A stretch of 64,000 bases of DNA from Pomacea canaliculata (GCF_003073045.1 NC_037596.1:9879553-9943552); one strand, 5' to 3'; shown: positions 38,121 through 50,519, counted from the first letter of the stretch. Notes: a model not told the origin generated them from the sequence alone. Numbers and translations are program-made.

Positions 38121-40069
38121 TTTCCCAACGCGATGTAAATCACAGATGTATTCCTGTTCGTATGTTGTGACAAGCCTCCTGGCTTATTGCCTGGCTTGTG
38201 ATTTATTTAATAAACCGTTGTAAAATGGATCTTTTATGCCAGTTGTGTTAGAAGAACTCTTACAGAAAATCCAAACACTATCGCAATGCAGAACGTTTTC
38301 GTTTTTAATCGACCGATTGCTTTGGTATATTCTGGGTGAGTGACACATCGAAAGAGGTCTACGCACGACTGTATCTCAATAAATGAAACTGGGATACGAA
38401 GAATTAACAGAGCCCTAGTATTGTTTAGTGCAACAGGAAAGGATTTCCTTATTCGTTGACTAGATAGAGAGCGAAAGTTCTTGAGGAAGTAAGGGGTAGG
38501 AGTTCACTACCCCACACTAATAACCTCAGGCCTGTTAGCGGATATCCGTAAGACCAGGGAAATACTCAGATAGCCCAGGGAGTCTACAGCGGAAATCTTG
38601 TTTGGTGACTAGTTCTGTCCAAACATAATTATGCCTTCGTCTCACTGCAGACCGCAATATCTTAGACCTCCCAAAAACTCGCTGTTTGGAGAGCAATTCT
38701 ACTCTTAATCTAGACCGAAACTATGGGACTCATTGCCGTTCTCAGTTTGAACTATTAAACCTGTTCCAAAGTTTTAACAGATTTAAAGATTTTCTTTCTT
38801 TCTTTTTGTTTCTTGGAAAGAAGCTCTTACTACCGCTGTAGGCCTGGACAGTATCTGTTTGAGATGTGTACATGTGTTCAGTAAGATGGCGAGAGTACTA
38901 TTCTTTTCCTCTCTTCCTTTATTAGCTGTAATTCATATCCATCACCATGTAAAAAGAAGCGCTGAGAACTTCGTCAAGTGCTGGGATTTCGCATTATACA
39001 AGCAACAACAACAACAGCAACAGGAATAATAAACGCCAAATTTGTGAAGAGCATACTCACACTCCTAAGGAGCATGCTCTTAGCGCTTAAGAACAAGAAC
39101 GAAACATGGACAGCACACGAGGGACAGGAAAACAAACAAATAACAGGCCAAAAGAGTAAACATTCACTTTTCCTCCCTAACCTATTTTGGACAACACTTG
39201 AATAATGAACAGACTAAAAAAGCCCAATAAAAACTTTCAGATTGAATTATATGACATTAAGTCGACTTTGTATGCATCTGTCATACATGATTCTATCTGT
39301 TAGCGAGATTTTGTCTATACATCTACTTTTTACTGAACTAGAATAGCCTGGTGTTTCCAGAAAACACGCATGGTTCAGGAAATCTTGTAAGCTTGGTGTG
39401 CCCAGTGTCAAGCAACCCCCAAGCAAACGCCATGAACCCGATACACGCGCAACGCGATCGAGTGATTGGCAAACCTACGCGCTGCCAAGAGTTACCTTTA
39501 TTGTCCAGAATTTAGCCAGTCTCGCTCATATGAATATGCATATGTAGTCTTTGCGTTCACTAAAAGTAGATGTAGGCAGCAAGAGTTCATAATTGTTTTA
39601 AACAGTTCTGACTGTTATGGCTATCTGATTATCAAAACCTATATATTTTTAATCATTTTTACTTACTGCAACCACGTAATTGGTGCCTATCTTTTTTCAC
39701 TTCAGGTGCTTCGCATTAGAATAATTATTTTCTCATATTCACGTTTCTTCATCAGTTTTGAAGATTCGGGTATTCAAGATTGAGGTTTAGCAAGTGGCGT
39801 ACATTTTAGTGATGAGAAAACAGTTTTGCTTTGCAAATTGGAGACGAATCACCGAAAGTACCGTTAAACTACAACTATAAAACTTTTCAATCCTTTTTGG
39901 GAAAGTATCTTTCTGCCATGTTACTATTACATCAGACATTACATGATTCCTCAAGTATGACATTAAATATAAACATAGATCTAAAAACAATGACCGGGTG
40001 CTCACTCGTTAGTTTAATCCCTTCCAAGACTTTTTTTTATTATAGTGCTTTTGTAAATCCTCCTTTACC
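38121..40069. other. Intergenic between receptor B and C2
   Basis: Contains the putative receptor B promoter at its left edge and one copy of the hairpin-core repeat (39040-39140). No gene or domain is recognisable otherwise. Confidence 0.5.
39040..39140. repeat. Interspersed repeat with hairpin core, copy 2
   Basis: It contains GAGCATACTCACACTCC followed by AAGGAGCATGCTCTTAGCGC and then AAGAACAAGAACG, matching the copy at 3500-3640. It is a dispersed element of unknown class. Confidence 0.55.
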
Positions 40070-40370
40070 TTCTGTTTATATTTCTCACTCCCCTCATTGA
40101 TGGCAATCTAGAGTCCTTTCTTCACTGCTTTTAGTGTCTCCCTATTCCCGTCCCTAAAAGCCTGCTTCTTTTTGTTTAATACCTCCTCAATGCTCTCTTT
40201 CACCCAGGGCTTGTTGGGATAAATTCTAATGGCTGTCTTTGTCACAGTGGAGACTTCCAGAAATTTGTATATAGTCAGTTAGTCAGTCAACCAGTTTGGT
40301 GACATCAGAGAAAGTGTCAACAAACACATTCCAGTCCATGGCATTGAAGCAGTTTAAGAACTAAAAATTA
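40070..40370 (-). pseudogene. LINE ORF2 fragment (endonuclease-RT linker)
   Basis: Minus-strand frames give AMDWNVFVDTFSDVTKLVD, then after a shift IRIYPNKPWVKESIEEVL, KKQAFRDGN and EGSEKYKQK. The PNKPWV block followed by lysine-rich helix is the region just before the RT domain in CR1/jockey-type LINEs. At least one frameshift and stops are present. Confidence 0.65.
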
Positions 40371-41579
40371 CTTTCTATAAAGTGCAAGCCAAATAAAAGT
40401 GCATAAAAAATATAGGCAATTTATTGACCAGTCACAAAAAAACATGCTTGTTAATATTGCAGTAATATCTCAATCATTGCTTTAGTAGTTTCAAAACGTT
40501 TTTTCTGCTTGTTAAACTATCCCTAAAATTGATAATAACGAAGTAACACCTTTCAAGTTGTTTACAGAAAGTGTCTACATGAGATGCATGATTGAAATTC
40601 TTACATTATGATGGTAAAACGCTTATATATCTTATTATTACTATTAAATTTTTGTGTAACTTATATTTTAATTAGGTAAATTACAGACGTTTGTAGCATG
40701 GTTTAGAAAAAAAGTGGTAGCGAGCAGTACAATTTTAGTGGCTAATTTTAATCGTGGATGAGGAGAAAAACTTTTCTATATACATGTAGTGAAGATCAAT
40801 AGATGCAAGAAGAAATTAAAAGGACAATGTAACTCAGAAAATAGTAAACAAACAGTCCTGTCATCTGCAAACACCAACAGGAATAACATTTATAAAAATA
40901 ATGTTTTAATCAATTTTAAGTGGAATTTCTATTATGCTTTATTTACCAGCCTCAAAACATACATGGCGAAGGATGACATAAAACCACAAATCTTTAACAC
41001 AACACTCATCATCATCAACTTTGTCCATATAAGAGTCTTCTCCCTTGTAATCCTTTTCATGGTCAGCTGGAGTGTAACCAGAGAGCTTAGATATAGAGAG
41101 GGTGCACTCCTTCTTTGTCCTTACTTGTTAAGAAAAGTAGAGACGGAGTTGCGTCCCTTCAAAACGTGATGCTACGCCCCAGTTACCACTATCAAGCACT
41201 ACTAAACAATGTCGTCACTAGCAGTGCTTATCTTTGGAGTAAATGTCTAGGTGTTTGCGATATGAAATGACTTTTATCTTAGAACAGATTTTTGTGTCTT
41301 TTATTCATGAGAATTACTTAGATGAGGGTAGTTTGGGAGAGTTTTAATACATGTATGACAGCTAACTATGTTTAAAAAGGATAACTTTTATAAATTCAAA
41401 CAGCACATCCATGAGCACAAATTTGCATTTATTTAAATCCATAAAAATATAATTTATGAATATGAGAAAAGCAGTTAAAAACAGACTTACACATGAATAT
41501 AAACATGACACATTCAGAAGACTTGCTCACATACTGAGACATATATAGATTTTTGTTTACATACAAGCATGCAGCAATA

Positions 41580-41715
41580 AATTCTCACACAAATCATAAT
41601 ACTAATAATAATCATAATTAATAACACATCATAATGATACTAATAATCATAATTAATAATAAATCACAATACTACTATTAATAATAATGTATATATATAT
41701 ATACATTCATATCCC
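41580..41715. repeat. AT-rich simple repeat
   Basis: Repeats of ATAATCATAATTAATAA with a TA run at the end; inside the THAP transposon relic. Confidence 0.75.
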
Positions 41716-42459
41716 TTATTGTAAGAACATTGGTGGACAATTTAAAGATAACAACGATGCTTACTATGAAATATACAGCAAGCAGATACTCAAAAGGGAT
41801 CATTCACACATGTACTTTAAATAAAGATTTATAATATTTTCTTTCACACTGTTCTAAAACAATTTTAAATTAGTTTAGCTTAAAAGCTACAAATGATGGA
41901 ACTTCAACATTTTTTGATTTCTTTTTGTTCCTTTCTCCAAAAAGGACACAGAGCTATCTTTAAGAGAAAAATGAAGGCGAACATTGATAAACAGATTAAT
42001 CACACTTCCTTTCAGATCACACGCACCAAGTGGGCAACAGAGGTCAATGCTTTTTAGCTTTTCCCACAGAAGTCAAATCACTGAGATTTAACTTTTTTCC
42101 CAGGAAGTAACTGGTCAATATTTTTACGATAGGCACACTCTAATACTGCACTGGTTGCTTTCTTGAAGAAGTTACCTACAAATACAGGTACACGGAAATG
42201 TGATTTACAGATTTAGCACCTATTAGCATAATGAAAAGGAGTTAACAGTAGCCAAAATATCCAATAGATCTATATGTAGAATCTGTACAAACAAACACAC
42301 GTTCAAACAGATCTTTTGCAGTGCAAGCTATGATCATCATTAGCCTTATGTGCCAATTAGAGTGATCTCTCATGATGAATGTTAATTAAAAAAAATAAAA
42401 TATGACAGAAACAAAGGCCCATGATGGTAAAATGTGACTTAGTAATATATATTGGAATA

Positions 42460-42705
42460 TATTATTTTCTAATAATCATATGTTATCAACATTGCTTGGT
42501 GGATTTGGAATGGAGAAAACTGTGGGTACAGCATTCCAGACAAGACTTTTTTTTTTTTGGGGGGGGGGGGGGTTGGACAGTTGCACTGACTTTCCTCAAA
42601 ATGATCAGAACAAAGACAGTAGCCTTTTCCATATATATCAGATGGTGTAAGATGGTCAAAATCTTTTCTTCTTGTAAAATTCATCCATATTTTGCACCTG
42701 TTGTA
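42460..42705 (-). pseudogene. THAP-domain fragment
   Basis: Starting at an acceptor-like ACAG the minus strand encodes KIWMNFTRRKDFDHLTPSD, GYCLCSDHFEES, then after a homopolymer C/A tract a shifted frame with LVWNAVPTVFSIPNPP. CSDHF and WNAVPT are hallmarks of THAP zinc fingers and their flank. The N-terminal C2 half is missing and the homopolymer breaks the frame. It belongs to the surrounding transposon relic. Confidence 0.7.
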
Positions 42706-43299
42706 ATACCTTTTTTCAATATATTGATAACAAATATTTTTATAACACTCACCCCAGTGACGAATGAATTAAATGATAATACTATAACAAATTTAAATAT
42801 GTTTGTAATCGGATACGGGAAAATTCATCACACAGTTTCACAGTATAATAAGTAAAGTCGTTTTAAAAATCATAGTAAAAGAGCAACTATGTTGTAGTAG
42901 GCTGCTCTCAACTACAGTACACTTATGGATCGTAATTTGAGAATTCGTAGCTTACTTCTCTTCGTCCTTTGGGAAATTTTGGAAACGTTTTTCTTTTGAG
43001 GTTAATTTAAACCTAGCGTTCTGACAGTTAATTGCAGAAAAAAAATGTCCACCTTGCCTCAGACGATCACCTTCGCTTGCTTGTGTCGTTTCTTAGAGTC
43101 ACGTTACGAAAGATAACTCTAACCGACGAGTTTTCCCTGCGGTCACGAGTGGTCCCTCTATTTATCTAAGCTCTCTGGTGTAACTCATCGACGTCCCTGG
43201 TTCTTGCGTGCCTTGGCAGGTAGTAATTTCTTCCTAGTAATACCACGTACGTCTGTGGTAGGACCAGCTAAGATGTCGCTTTGCTAAAGCCACCACAAA

Positions 43300-46200
43300 C
43301 TAAATGCTATTCCTGAAAAATGGAAAATTTTCTTGTAAATATGAATTGTTGCAAAACCATTTAAATAAAATCACAACGAATGAAGCTAAAGCAAGAATTA
43401 TAAAACAATGATAAATATTGAGACCTAGACTACAAAGGGCACAAATGGATGAGAAACATTTTATATGCATGCACAAGCCTAACCACCTATACCCCCAACC
43501 CCACACACACAGACACAGAAAAATCATTACAGGGTGATCATTCAGTCAACAAAAACATTACCACAGAAACATGAACACTGGTTAAAAGAACATTCTAATA
43601 TCTTAGCAAGACTGATGTGGGGTTTTTTTACGTTAATTTGGAATATCTATTCATAAAGATTGATTTGGAAAAAAAAACAATATCTTGCTCCTATACAAAC
43701 ATACGGTAAAAATTCCCTAGGTAAACCTCTTAATTTTCCCTTCAATTTTATAGGTCAAACAATTTTTATTCTATAGAAAGAAGGGATTGCAACATACTTC
43801 TTCAGCAAAGACAGTATTTACCTGACAAGAATAGTGTAACAATCCATGCCGGCGTTTTATTAACCAAATGAGCCCTTGATAATTCTGTGAGATGAAAAAT
43901 ATCAGACTGGCTAATGACTACAGAGATGAGCTGACACAAGTTTGCCTTCAGGCATATGCTATCTTGTTCTTCATTTCACTCATTACAAACATGTGCACTT
44001 GGTTCTGCCTGAAGAAATACATCTATAAAAATGAATGAGCATTACACTTAAAAAATATGTAAACCATAAATCTTGTAAAAAAAAAAAACTGTGGACACTT
44101 AAAAAAGAACATTTGAAAGTGAATGATACACATAAAAAAACATATTTCTTTACCATTCAGTTTTAACCTGGTAACTGCTCATCTTTTGGCCATCCTGTAA
44201 GTGGAATAATGATAAAGGATGGCAGGTAACAAAAAAAGTCAAGCAAATTTAACATTTACTAACCTATGTTTGAAATGTTGCAACCATCAATGTTCACATT
44301 TTCCATATGTGGCACACAATATGTGCACTCCAGAAGAGCTCCTGTATCTATGCTTTTGTTGGCTACAAAAGCAAACTTGTATGTAAAAATGTCTTGATCT
44401 GATTTGTCACACCAGCATGTTTTAGGCAATGGACTGTTCTGTATTTTACAAGCAGAGGAGGATGGTGCAGGTGCAGTGCATAGTGTGACTGTATGTTTTG
44501 ATGTCCAATCAAAAGTCACATTTTGCTGTGTGGTACATTTTGAACTGTCAGATGCTGCAGTCTTGTTGATTTTGCAGACAACAATGTTCACCCCTTCTCT
44601 GAATGTTGGGCAAATATACTCCACTCCAAATAGTGACACTGTAACAACACAACAATGAAAACATAAACAACAATCTACATATGAGTAATCATCTATGCTT
44701 ATTTATCAAAGACTAGAAATGCATATAGAACTACCCAAAATAGTTTAACTTGACAAGGTGTCAAATGCTTAAAATGGAAGTGTAGAAACAGTTTCTAAAG
44801 TTTAGTTAACAGTACTTACAACAAAAAAATATCTCTCAACAATGAAAAATAATTTCAGTTGTATCATTTAATTTTTGACCTAATGTGCACCAGGAAAATT
44901 TTATTAAAATATCTTCTGAGAATCAGTGCTTTATATTTCTTTTCTTGAATGGTACAAATAATGAATAATAAATTGTAGACATATTTTAAGAGATCAAAAT
45001 ATTAATAAGCTGAATATGGCAAATGGATAGTGAATGTCCAAACTCAGGAATCAATGGACTTAACCATGTCAAGCTTTCTTAGTACAGTTGCACAGTTATG
45101 TGCTAGCATTAAAGAAGCCCACAACAAAGCATCATCTAACCAAATATAGCTTCTTTTTTAAAATGTATTTCACAGCAATAATTTCTGCCTTCACACACAC
45201 ACAAATATATACAAAGTAAACATGTGTATTAATTACACAAGCACAGTTAGGACATGGTAGGATGAAATCATTTGAAAAAAGTGTCAAGTTTGGATTTAAA
45301 GGACACCAAGGAGTCTGAGAATATAGACAGATAATTTCTTCTAAGTTGATGGTATTTGGTAGTGTCCATACCATTCTTCATCTTTATTAATGAGACTCAA
45401 AGAAGCATGGTGTCAGAAGAATGGGGAAGCTACATGGGAGTGTAGATGTAGGTGAGCTCAGAAAGGTATCAATGTCAGAAACAGCAATACAGGTTATAGA
45501 AATAATGTTACTATTATATTACTGTATTATCACTACAGTGAGCAAATGGCTGATGGTTTTGGTGGGAAAGTGCTTCCACCTAGACATGAGTTTGCACTAT
45601 TAGAGGGAGGAAGGGGAGGAAACCAGTGTATTCTGTATCATACAAAATGAGATTTTAATCCAGGGTCTCTTACTGCAGGGATGACAAGCATGTAACTACA
45701 CCAGAGGTTCTCAACCTTTTATTTGTGACGCCCCCCTCTTGACGAACAAAGGTACATCCTGCACCCCCCTTAGGCAGCAATGTAAGCTAATTTCACTAAT
45801 ACCGGTATAAGAAACTTTTAAAAAATGACCATCTTCACGCCCCCCTTGTAAGCACATCGTGCCCCCCTCCCACCATTTGATAACCGCGGAACTACGCTAT
45901 TAGGCATACCTACAATGATCAGCCCAAAAGTGGTCAAGCAGCCATTGGGCTTAGGGAAGTGAGACATCTGAGACCATCGTTATTTCAGGGCCAACTTTTT
46001 TCTGTAAGGGATCAAGTACAGTTCAAAAGCTAGATTCATCGTGGATAAATACACTGTGTAACACAAGTATTCAACTGGCTTATTTGCCATTATAAGGGAC
46101 AGGGAGAGTTTGGAACTTTGGGGCTAAGTGGAGAAGAAGTAGCGGGAATATGAAAGACATAACTTTATAGTGAATGACTTGGAGCAAAGTTTTGACTTAA

Positions 46201-47722
46201 CAAAAATTACTAGGCAAAGTATCTTTAAGTAATAAGAGTTTATTTTAATATCAGCTTCATAAAAGGTGAACTGTATGTACAATTTTAGAACAGTACAAAT
46301 AGTTGCTTCCACATAATAGATACCAACACAAATGGTTCACTGTATGTAGTTAATAAAATCTCCAACATCATCTCAGTTTCTTTTTGTTTTGACTAGGAGG
46401 ATTGTAGGATTGGTGTTTTACACCGAGCAAGCAACTAAAGCTGTATCACCCAGTCATGTAAACAGATGCCACATGCAGACAAAGAACAGCGTGCCTGAGA
46501 TGAGAGCTGAACCCAAGACAGCCAACCCTCACTGTATTGGTGACAGGCACTATCCTTGTGCCACCGGACAGTCCTATTTTTTTTTGTGGGGGGGGGGGGT
46601 TCTGACTAGTTAAATTTTGTTATTGAATTTCAGTTTGTTATGTTTGCATTAATGGCAACTGCAACTAGTAAACATTATAATGTAAAGTAAAATGTGTTAA
46701 TGCTTTTGGTTAGTCATATACTTGTAATAAAGCATCATGTAGAAGATGCAGGGGATATCAGGGCGGGTGAGTGGGAACATACTATCCTTTCAAATGTTCC
46801 CAGAACTTATGTGTATTTTGTATTGAAAATTAGCTTAGTCTGCTTGGACTTTTTTTTAATGAGCTAAAATTCACAGAATATAACCTACTAGTGTACCTAT
46901 AGTGATGTCTCTAACATCCGCGACGTGTAAAATAGAGGAAAATAAATAATGTGTCCTTTTATCTGCGGTTTACACCTAGTATTAGTTTGTTGCAAAACTT
47001 GAAATGGCGGCCACATGGAGAAACAATGTTTTGACTTCAAGACCCATTAGTTTTACACCAAATAATATTGAGGAACTTTAATCAAATGACTCTAGTCCAA
47101 GTCTCTGTGATCTCGTGTAGCACATAGAATTAACCTTGTGACAGTAATTGCACAAAGTTGATAACTACTCTTTTATTCGTCTATTCCAAACTGTTTAAGA
47201 AAGATCGAGCTCTAAAGAAATAACTTTTTTAAACCAAATCGGGGAGGAACATTTTATTTTTGTTTTGAAAGAAGAGGATTTTTGTTTGGATAGACACATG
47301 TTAACAATAATTTGCAAACCTTGGCAGATGATCGGTGTTAGCGATTCTGATGAGTTGCACAAATATGTCAATGTGAAGCGGAAAAAGTTCAGACATGGCG
47401 GTCGACCCTTTTCCTCGTAAAGTCCGGGGACAACTTGACTAAAGGCCACATCGATGAGGAAAATGTCTCTAGTTTTACTCTTGATTTAGTCAACGACTCA
47501 GATGTTCGGCCTATAACTAAGTGATTGAATGAGCTTATCCATTAATACACGTACGAGTAATTACTGAAGTGTTGTAGTACACAAGGATGTGTTTAGCTAA
47601 CATAATATCGTTAACAATGTAGTGCTTGAGTTGAAAGGGAATATATATATATAGTTTATTCTGTAATCATTACCTGAAGGCAAGATGCATAACAATAGCA
47701 TCAGATGAAATCTGTTCATCAT
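43300..47722 (-). CDS. Small ten-cysteine surface protein, paralogue of C1 (C2; 3' end unresolved)
   Basis: Supported exons: 47674-47722 (signal peptide MMNRFHLMLLLCILPS), 44264-44638 (ten-cysteine domain, starts VSLFGVEYICP), 43822-43884 (ends AWIVTLFLS). All join in phase 1. The third exon aligns with C1 exon 12434-12502 both in its hydrophobic end and at the donor. The last exon is unresolved. One candidate is 43300-43424, giving a second hydrophobic stretch (FIILALASFVVILF) and a short tail. Another is 42078-42175, giving NFFKKATSAVLECAY and a basic tail, but it lies inside a transposon relic. A possible 27-nt in-frame exon at 44172-44198 (GWPKDEQLP) is also open. The gene lies directly upstream of receptor B, as C1 lies directly upstream of receptor A. 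Confidence 0.6.
45545..45925 (-). repeat. tRNA-derived SINE, family 2, copy 2 (interrupted)
   Basis: Matches 8745-8985 through the GTGCTTCCACCTAGA core and the ACAAGC end. It is interrupted at 45702-45889 by a hAT-type MITE; the SINE end resumes after the duplicated target AACTACGC. It lies in intron 1 of C2. Confidence 0.6.
45702..45889. mobile_element. hAT-type MITE nested in a SINE
   Basis: Left end CAGAGGTTCTCAACC and right end TTGATAACCGCGG are decayed inverted repeats of the common hAT terminus. Flanks AACTACAC (45694-45701) and AACTACGC (45890-45897) form an 8-bp duplication with one mismatch. It is 188 bp with C-rich internal blocks and noncoding. Confidence 0.8.
46400..46571 (-). 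repeat. tRNA-derived SINE, family 1, copy 2
   Basis: Same order of blocks as 13762-13936: ACACCGAGCAAGCAACTAA, TGTAAACAGATGCCACATGC, then GAGCTGAACCCAAGACAGCC and CTTGTGCCACCGGAC on the plus strand. It lies in intron 1 of C2 and ends near a T/G homopolymer run. Confidence 0.7.
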
Positions 47723-49164
47723 TACTGCCAAATTTGGTGTGTCGGCGATCTTGGATTACTGAAGCACGTCGTTCGTCTGAGCACATTCGCCACAGCGTTT
47801 TGTACCTCTGTGAAAGAGTTCTCGTCGTCTGCTCTAGCTAGCTGCCACTTCGTGTTGACCGTCTACTGCAGTGATGTCATGGGCTGCTCCAGCCTTCCTC
47901 TTCCGGCGTGCAAAAGGTCACTATACTGCCGGAAATGCAAGATGTCAACGCTCAGCAAAACTAGTCTGTTAGGAGTGTTAGGGCCCACTACAAACCCAAG
48001 TGGGGCTCACTGCTACCCCACTAGTTTTGCAGGCTGGGATGTGAAAGACATCATGAGTTTCTTTCAAAGATATGCCACACTTACTTGGTTTGAAAATTGT
48101 TAATCCCGTACTATGTAAAACATATGAAGACAAGCCGTACAAGTATTCAAAACACACGAGAATAATGACGATTTGAACACGTGAGTATATCCAGTAGCCT
48201 ACGGCATACGCAGCCGTCATATTTAGTGATAAAGGCCAGAATGTTCAGACACATTGGATCAAAAGCGCAGTAGAGTCTGATAAAAACGAAGGAGCTGTGA
48301 CTCTTACCTAACACCTGCAGAACCAGCCAGCCAATCGCGCGTAGCTTAGCACCTGCCGTCAGTAACAAATCACGGATGTGTACAGGTGGATTGCTGTCTG
48401 TCTGCCAAGACCAACCTCAGCCTCTTGCGAACTTCTGCGCTGTTAGTATTGGCGAGCCTAAACAAAGAATGTAAATAAACCAGAAGCTTTGTATAAACCT
48501 GTCTACAGTCGCTTGGATAAACATTGGCCGGACTGTCTGCTTGTGTTTGGGATGTTCCCTTTTTTCCTAAAAAAAAAATTACGTTTTGAATAAGGACTAA
48601 AAAGTGCTTGACAACCCATCCCTTCCCCAACAAAAGGCATGTAATAAGTATTTAAATATAACTTTTGAACTTATTCCCGGATTTCAGAACAAAACAAAAC
48701 CGTGCTTTGACTATTAAATCAATTGCATTAAACTAAATTAGATCGCTGACAATTATCTCATCTCTCTCTCTCTTTCTCTTGTGTATGTGTGGTCGTGTAC
48801 TAATTCTTTTTCTCATTGTCAGGTCTGTTTTTCTCTCTCACTACCCATCGTATATTTAAGGTCTATTCTCACGCTGCAATATTCGGCACTTAGCAGCCCC
48901 TGCAAGGCCTAGCGAGATGTGAACACGGCCTTGTAATACAAGTTCGTGCTGGAATGTTTAGCACTTTAGTAGTGTACTAAGTTATGTCTTTGATTTAGAG
49001 GGTAGGGGTCGAACAGTTCCCAGGACTGTCCCTTTCTCACACCGGCTGCGTGCGTAATAGTCAGCCTTGAACTGCCCACCCGAGGCTACTGGCGACTGGA
49101 CCTCTTGTCACACCAGAAGTTAGGGAGTTGCCTGAGCCACTTGGGGAGACAATGACCAGACAGG
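47723..49164. other. Upstream flank of C2
   Basis: Holds one palindromic element and short ORFs only. An open minus-strand stretch near 48306-48370 (LLLTAGAKLRAIGWLVLQVL) ends at a good donor and looks signal-peptide-like, but lacks an ATG in frame. Confidence 0.4.
47951..48038. repeat. Palindromic element, copy 2
   Basis: Right arm CCCCACTAGTTTTGCAGGCT matches the arms at 36610-36695; the left arm (AGCAAAACTAGTCTGTTAGG) is more decayed. The centre GGGCCCACTACAAACCC also corresponds. It lies 230 bp upstream of the C2 start exon. Confidence 0.65.
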
Positions 49165-49347
49165 ATGGGGTGGGGGTGACTACTGGAGCTGAGAAAGGTC
49201 GTGTCGAGACCGTGGGAAAAGAGGGTGGGGGTGACCACCGGGGTTGAGAAAAGTCGTGTCGAGACCGTGGGAAAAGGGGGTGGGACGACGGGGTGGGGGT
49301 GACCACGGGGGCTGAGAAAGGTCGTGTCGAGACCGTGGGAAAAGGGG
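49165..49347. repeat. G-rich minisatellite, three units
   Basis: Three copies of GTCGTGTCGAGACCGTGGGA plus GGGTGGGGGTGACCAC, spaced 55 and 68 bp. The last interval carries a 13-bp insertion. An antisense proline-rich ORF is a by-product. Confidence 0.85.
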
Positions 49348-49571
49348 ACGGATGGTTTTTAAAAGTTCGACGATGTAGGATAAGTAGTGTAGCTTTACAG
49401 TTGATAGAGGCCTTTGGAGTTTGGAAGTAAGATTGGAGAGACGGCAAATCAGCCACCGAGTGAAACTAAATAAAATCTACGGTTATGCAGCAATTTTCAT
49501 CTTTGTTGTCTTCTTGTATGACTAACCCATCCCGAAGTAGCCATCGGGGACTGACGTGTTGGTTACAATTA

Positions 49572-49788
49572 TAAGGTGACCAGACGTTTCGGGGGCGAAA
49601 GCGGGACACGTGCCCATGATGGTGTCGTCATCGTCAAAGAACGCCGAATCAGCGTACGGTATTCCGATTTTTAAAGACAACCGGGACATTTAATGGACTT
49701 GCCAGAAAGCCAGAAAGCGGGACATTGGGCGTCCTGCCCGATGAGCAGGCGGGACACGAGGTCAAAAGCGGGACGTCTGGTCACCTTA
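49572..49788. mobile_element. Short MITE with perfect 7-bp target duplication
   Basis: Termini TAAGGTGACCAGACGT and ACGTCTGGTCACCTTA are inverted repeats; ACAATTA flanks both sides perfectly (49565-49571 and 49789-49795). GCGGGAC blocks repeat inside. The terminus resembles widespread hAT-derived MITEs. Confidence 0.8.
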
Positions 49789-50249
49789 ACAATTAGTTAC
49801 TACAACATTTTGCTAACAACTATTTCTAACATTGAACTGTGAATATTGGATTACGAACGGTGAATATTGGATTACTAACTGAACATTTATGAGGTGAGCG
49901 ACATCGAGGAGAGATAAGTTTTCAGATTACGTTTGGAGCTAAATGTAAACCATTTTTGTATCTATATGTACTGTTTTGTTACATTCTTTTGTTTCATATA
50001 TATATATATTGATCTGTTTACTGATTTGGTGACTAAACATGCAGTTAGTGTTACTATTAGGTGTGGTCGAATGCTTGTCAAATAGTTATCAATTGCGCGA
50101 CAGAGCACACACCAATCTTTACAGGTCCTCCGTCATTGTAAGACCTATTACATCCTCTGCTTCAATTTTTGTCGTCTGCTCTATCGTTTGTGCTGGTCCT
50201 CTGATTTTTCTTTAATGTGATGGACTGACTTGTTCCCACTTTGCTCTTC

Positions 50250-50417
50250 TAGTGCACGCCGAGTCAGCAACTAAGGCTACATTACGGCAAGCAGCCAGCC
50301 CTGTAAACCGATGCCACATGCAGAGAAAGAACAACGTGCCCTAGACGAGAGCTGAACCCAGGACAGTCAACCTACGCTGTACTGGTGACAGACGCTAACC
50401 GTTGCGTCACAGGACCG
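50250..50417 (-). repeat. tRNA-derived SINE, family 1, copy 3
   Basis: Carries GCCGAGTCAGCAACTAAGG, the TGTAAACCGATGCCACATGC block, GAGCTGAACCCAGGACAG and GCTAACCGTTGCGTCACAGG. It matches the other family 1 copies across their length. It sits just left of a hAT element terminus. Confidence 0.7.
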
Positions 50418-50519
50418 ATAAAAGTGCGTAACACTAACAGTGAAAGCAGGTGGCGAACCACCTGCCCAGTAAATCAAGCAACCAATCACAGGGAGTCCTA
50501 TTTTCAAGCGCGCGCATTT

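Larger units (their letters stand above)
41069..43185. mobile_element. THAP-bearing DNA transposon relic with inverted ends
   Basis: CCAGAGAGCTTAGATA at 41077-41093 recurs inverted at about 43164-43180, and similarity continues inward for roughly 80-100 bp (GAGTTGCG, AACGTGA blocks). Between them lies a THAP-domain fragment. Exact termini and target duplication are not resolved. The element sits at the 3' end of C2. Confidence 0.5.

Noticed and set aside
49061..49456. Proline/serine-rich minus-strand ORF
   Set aside because: It is the antisense of the minisatellite.
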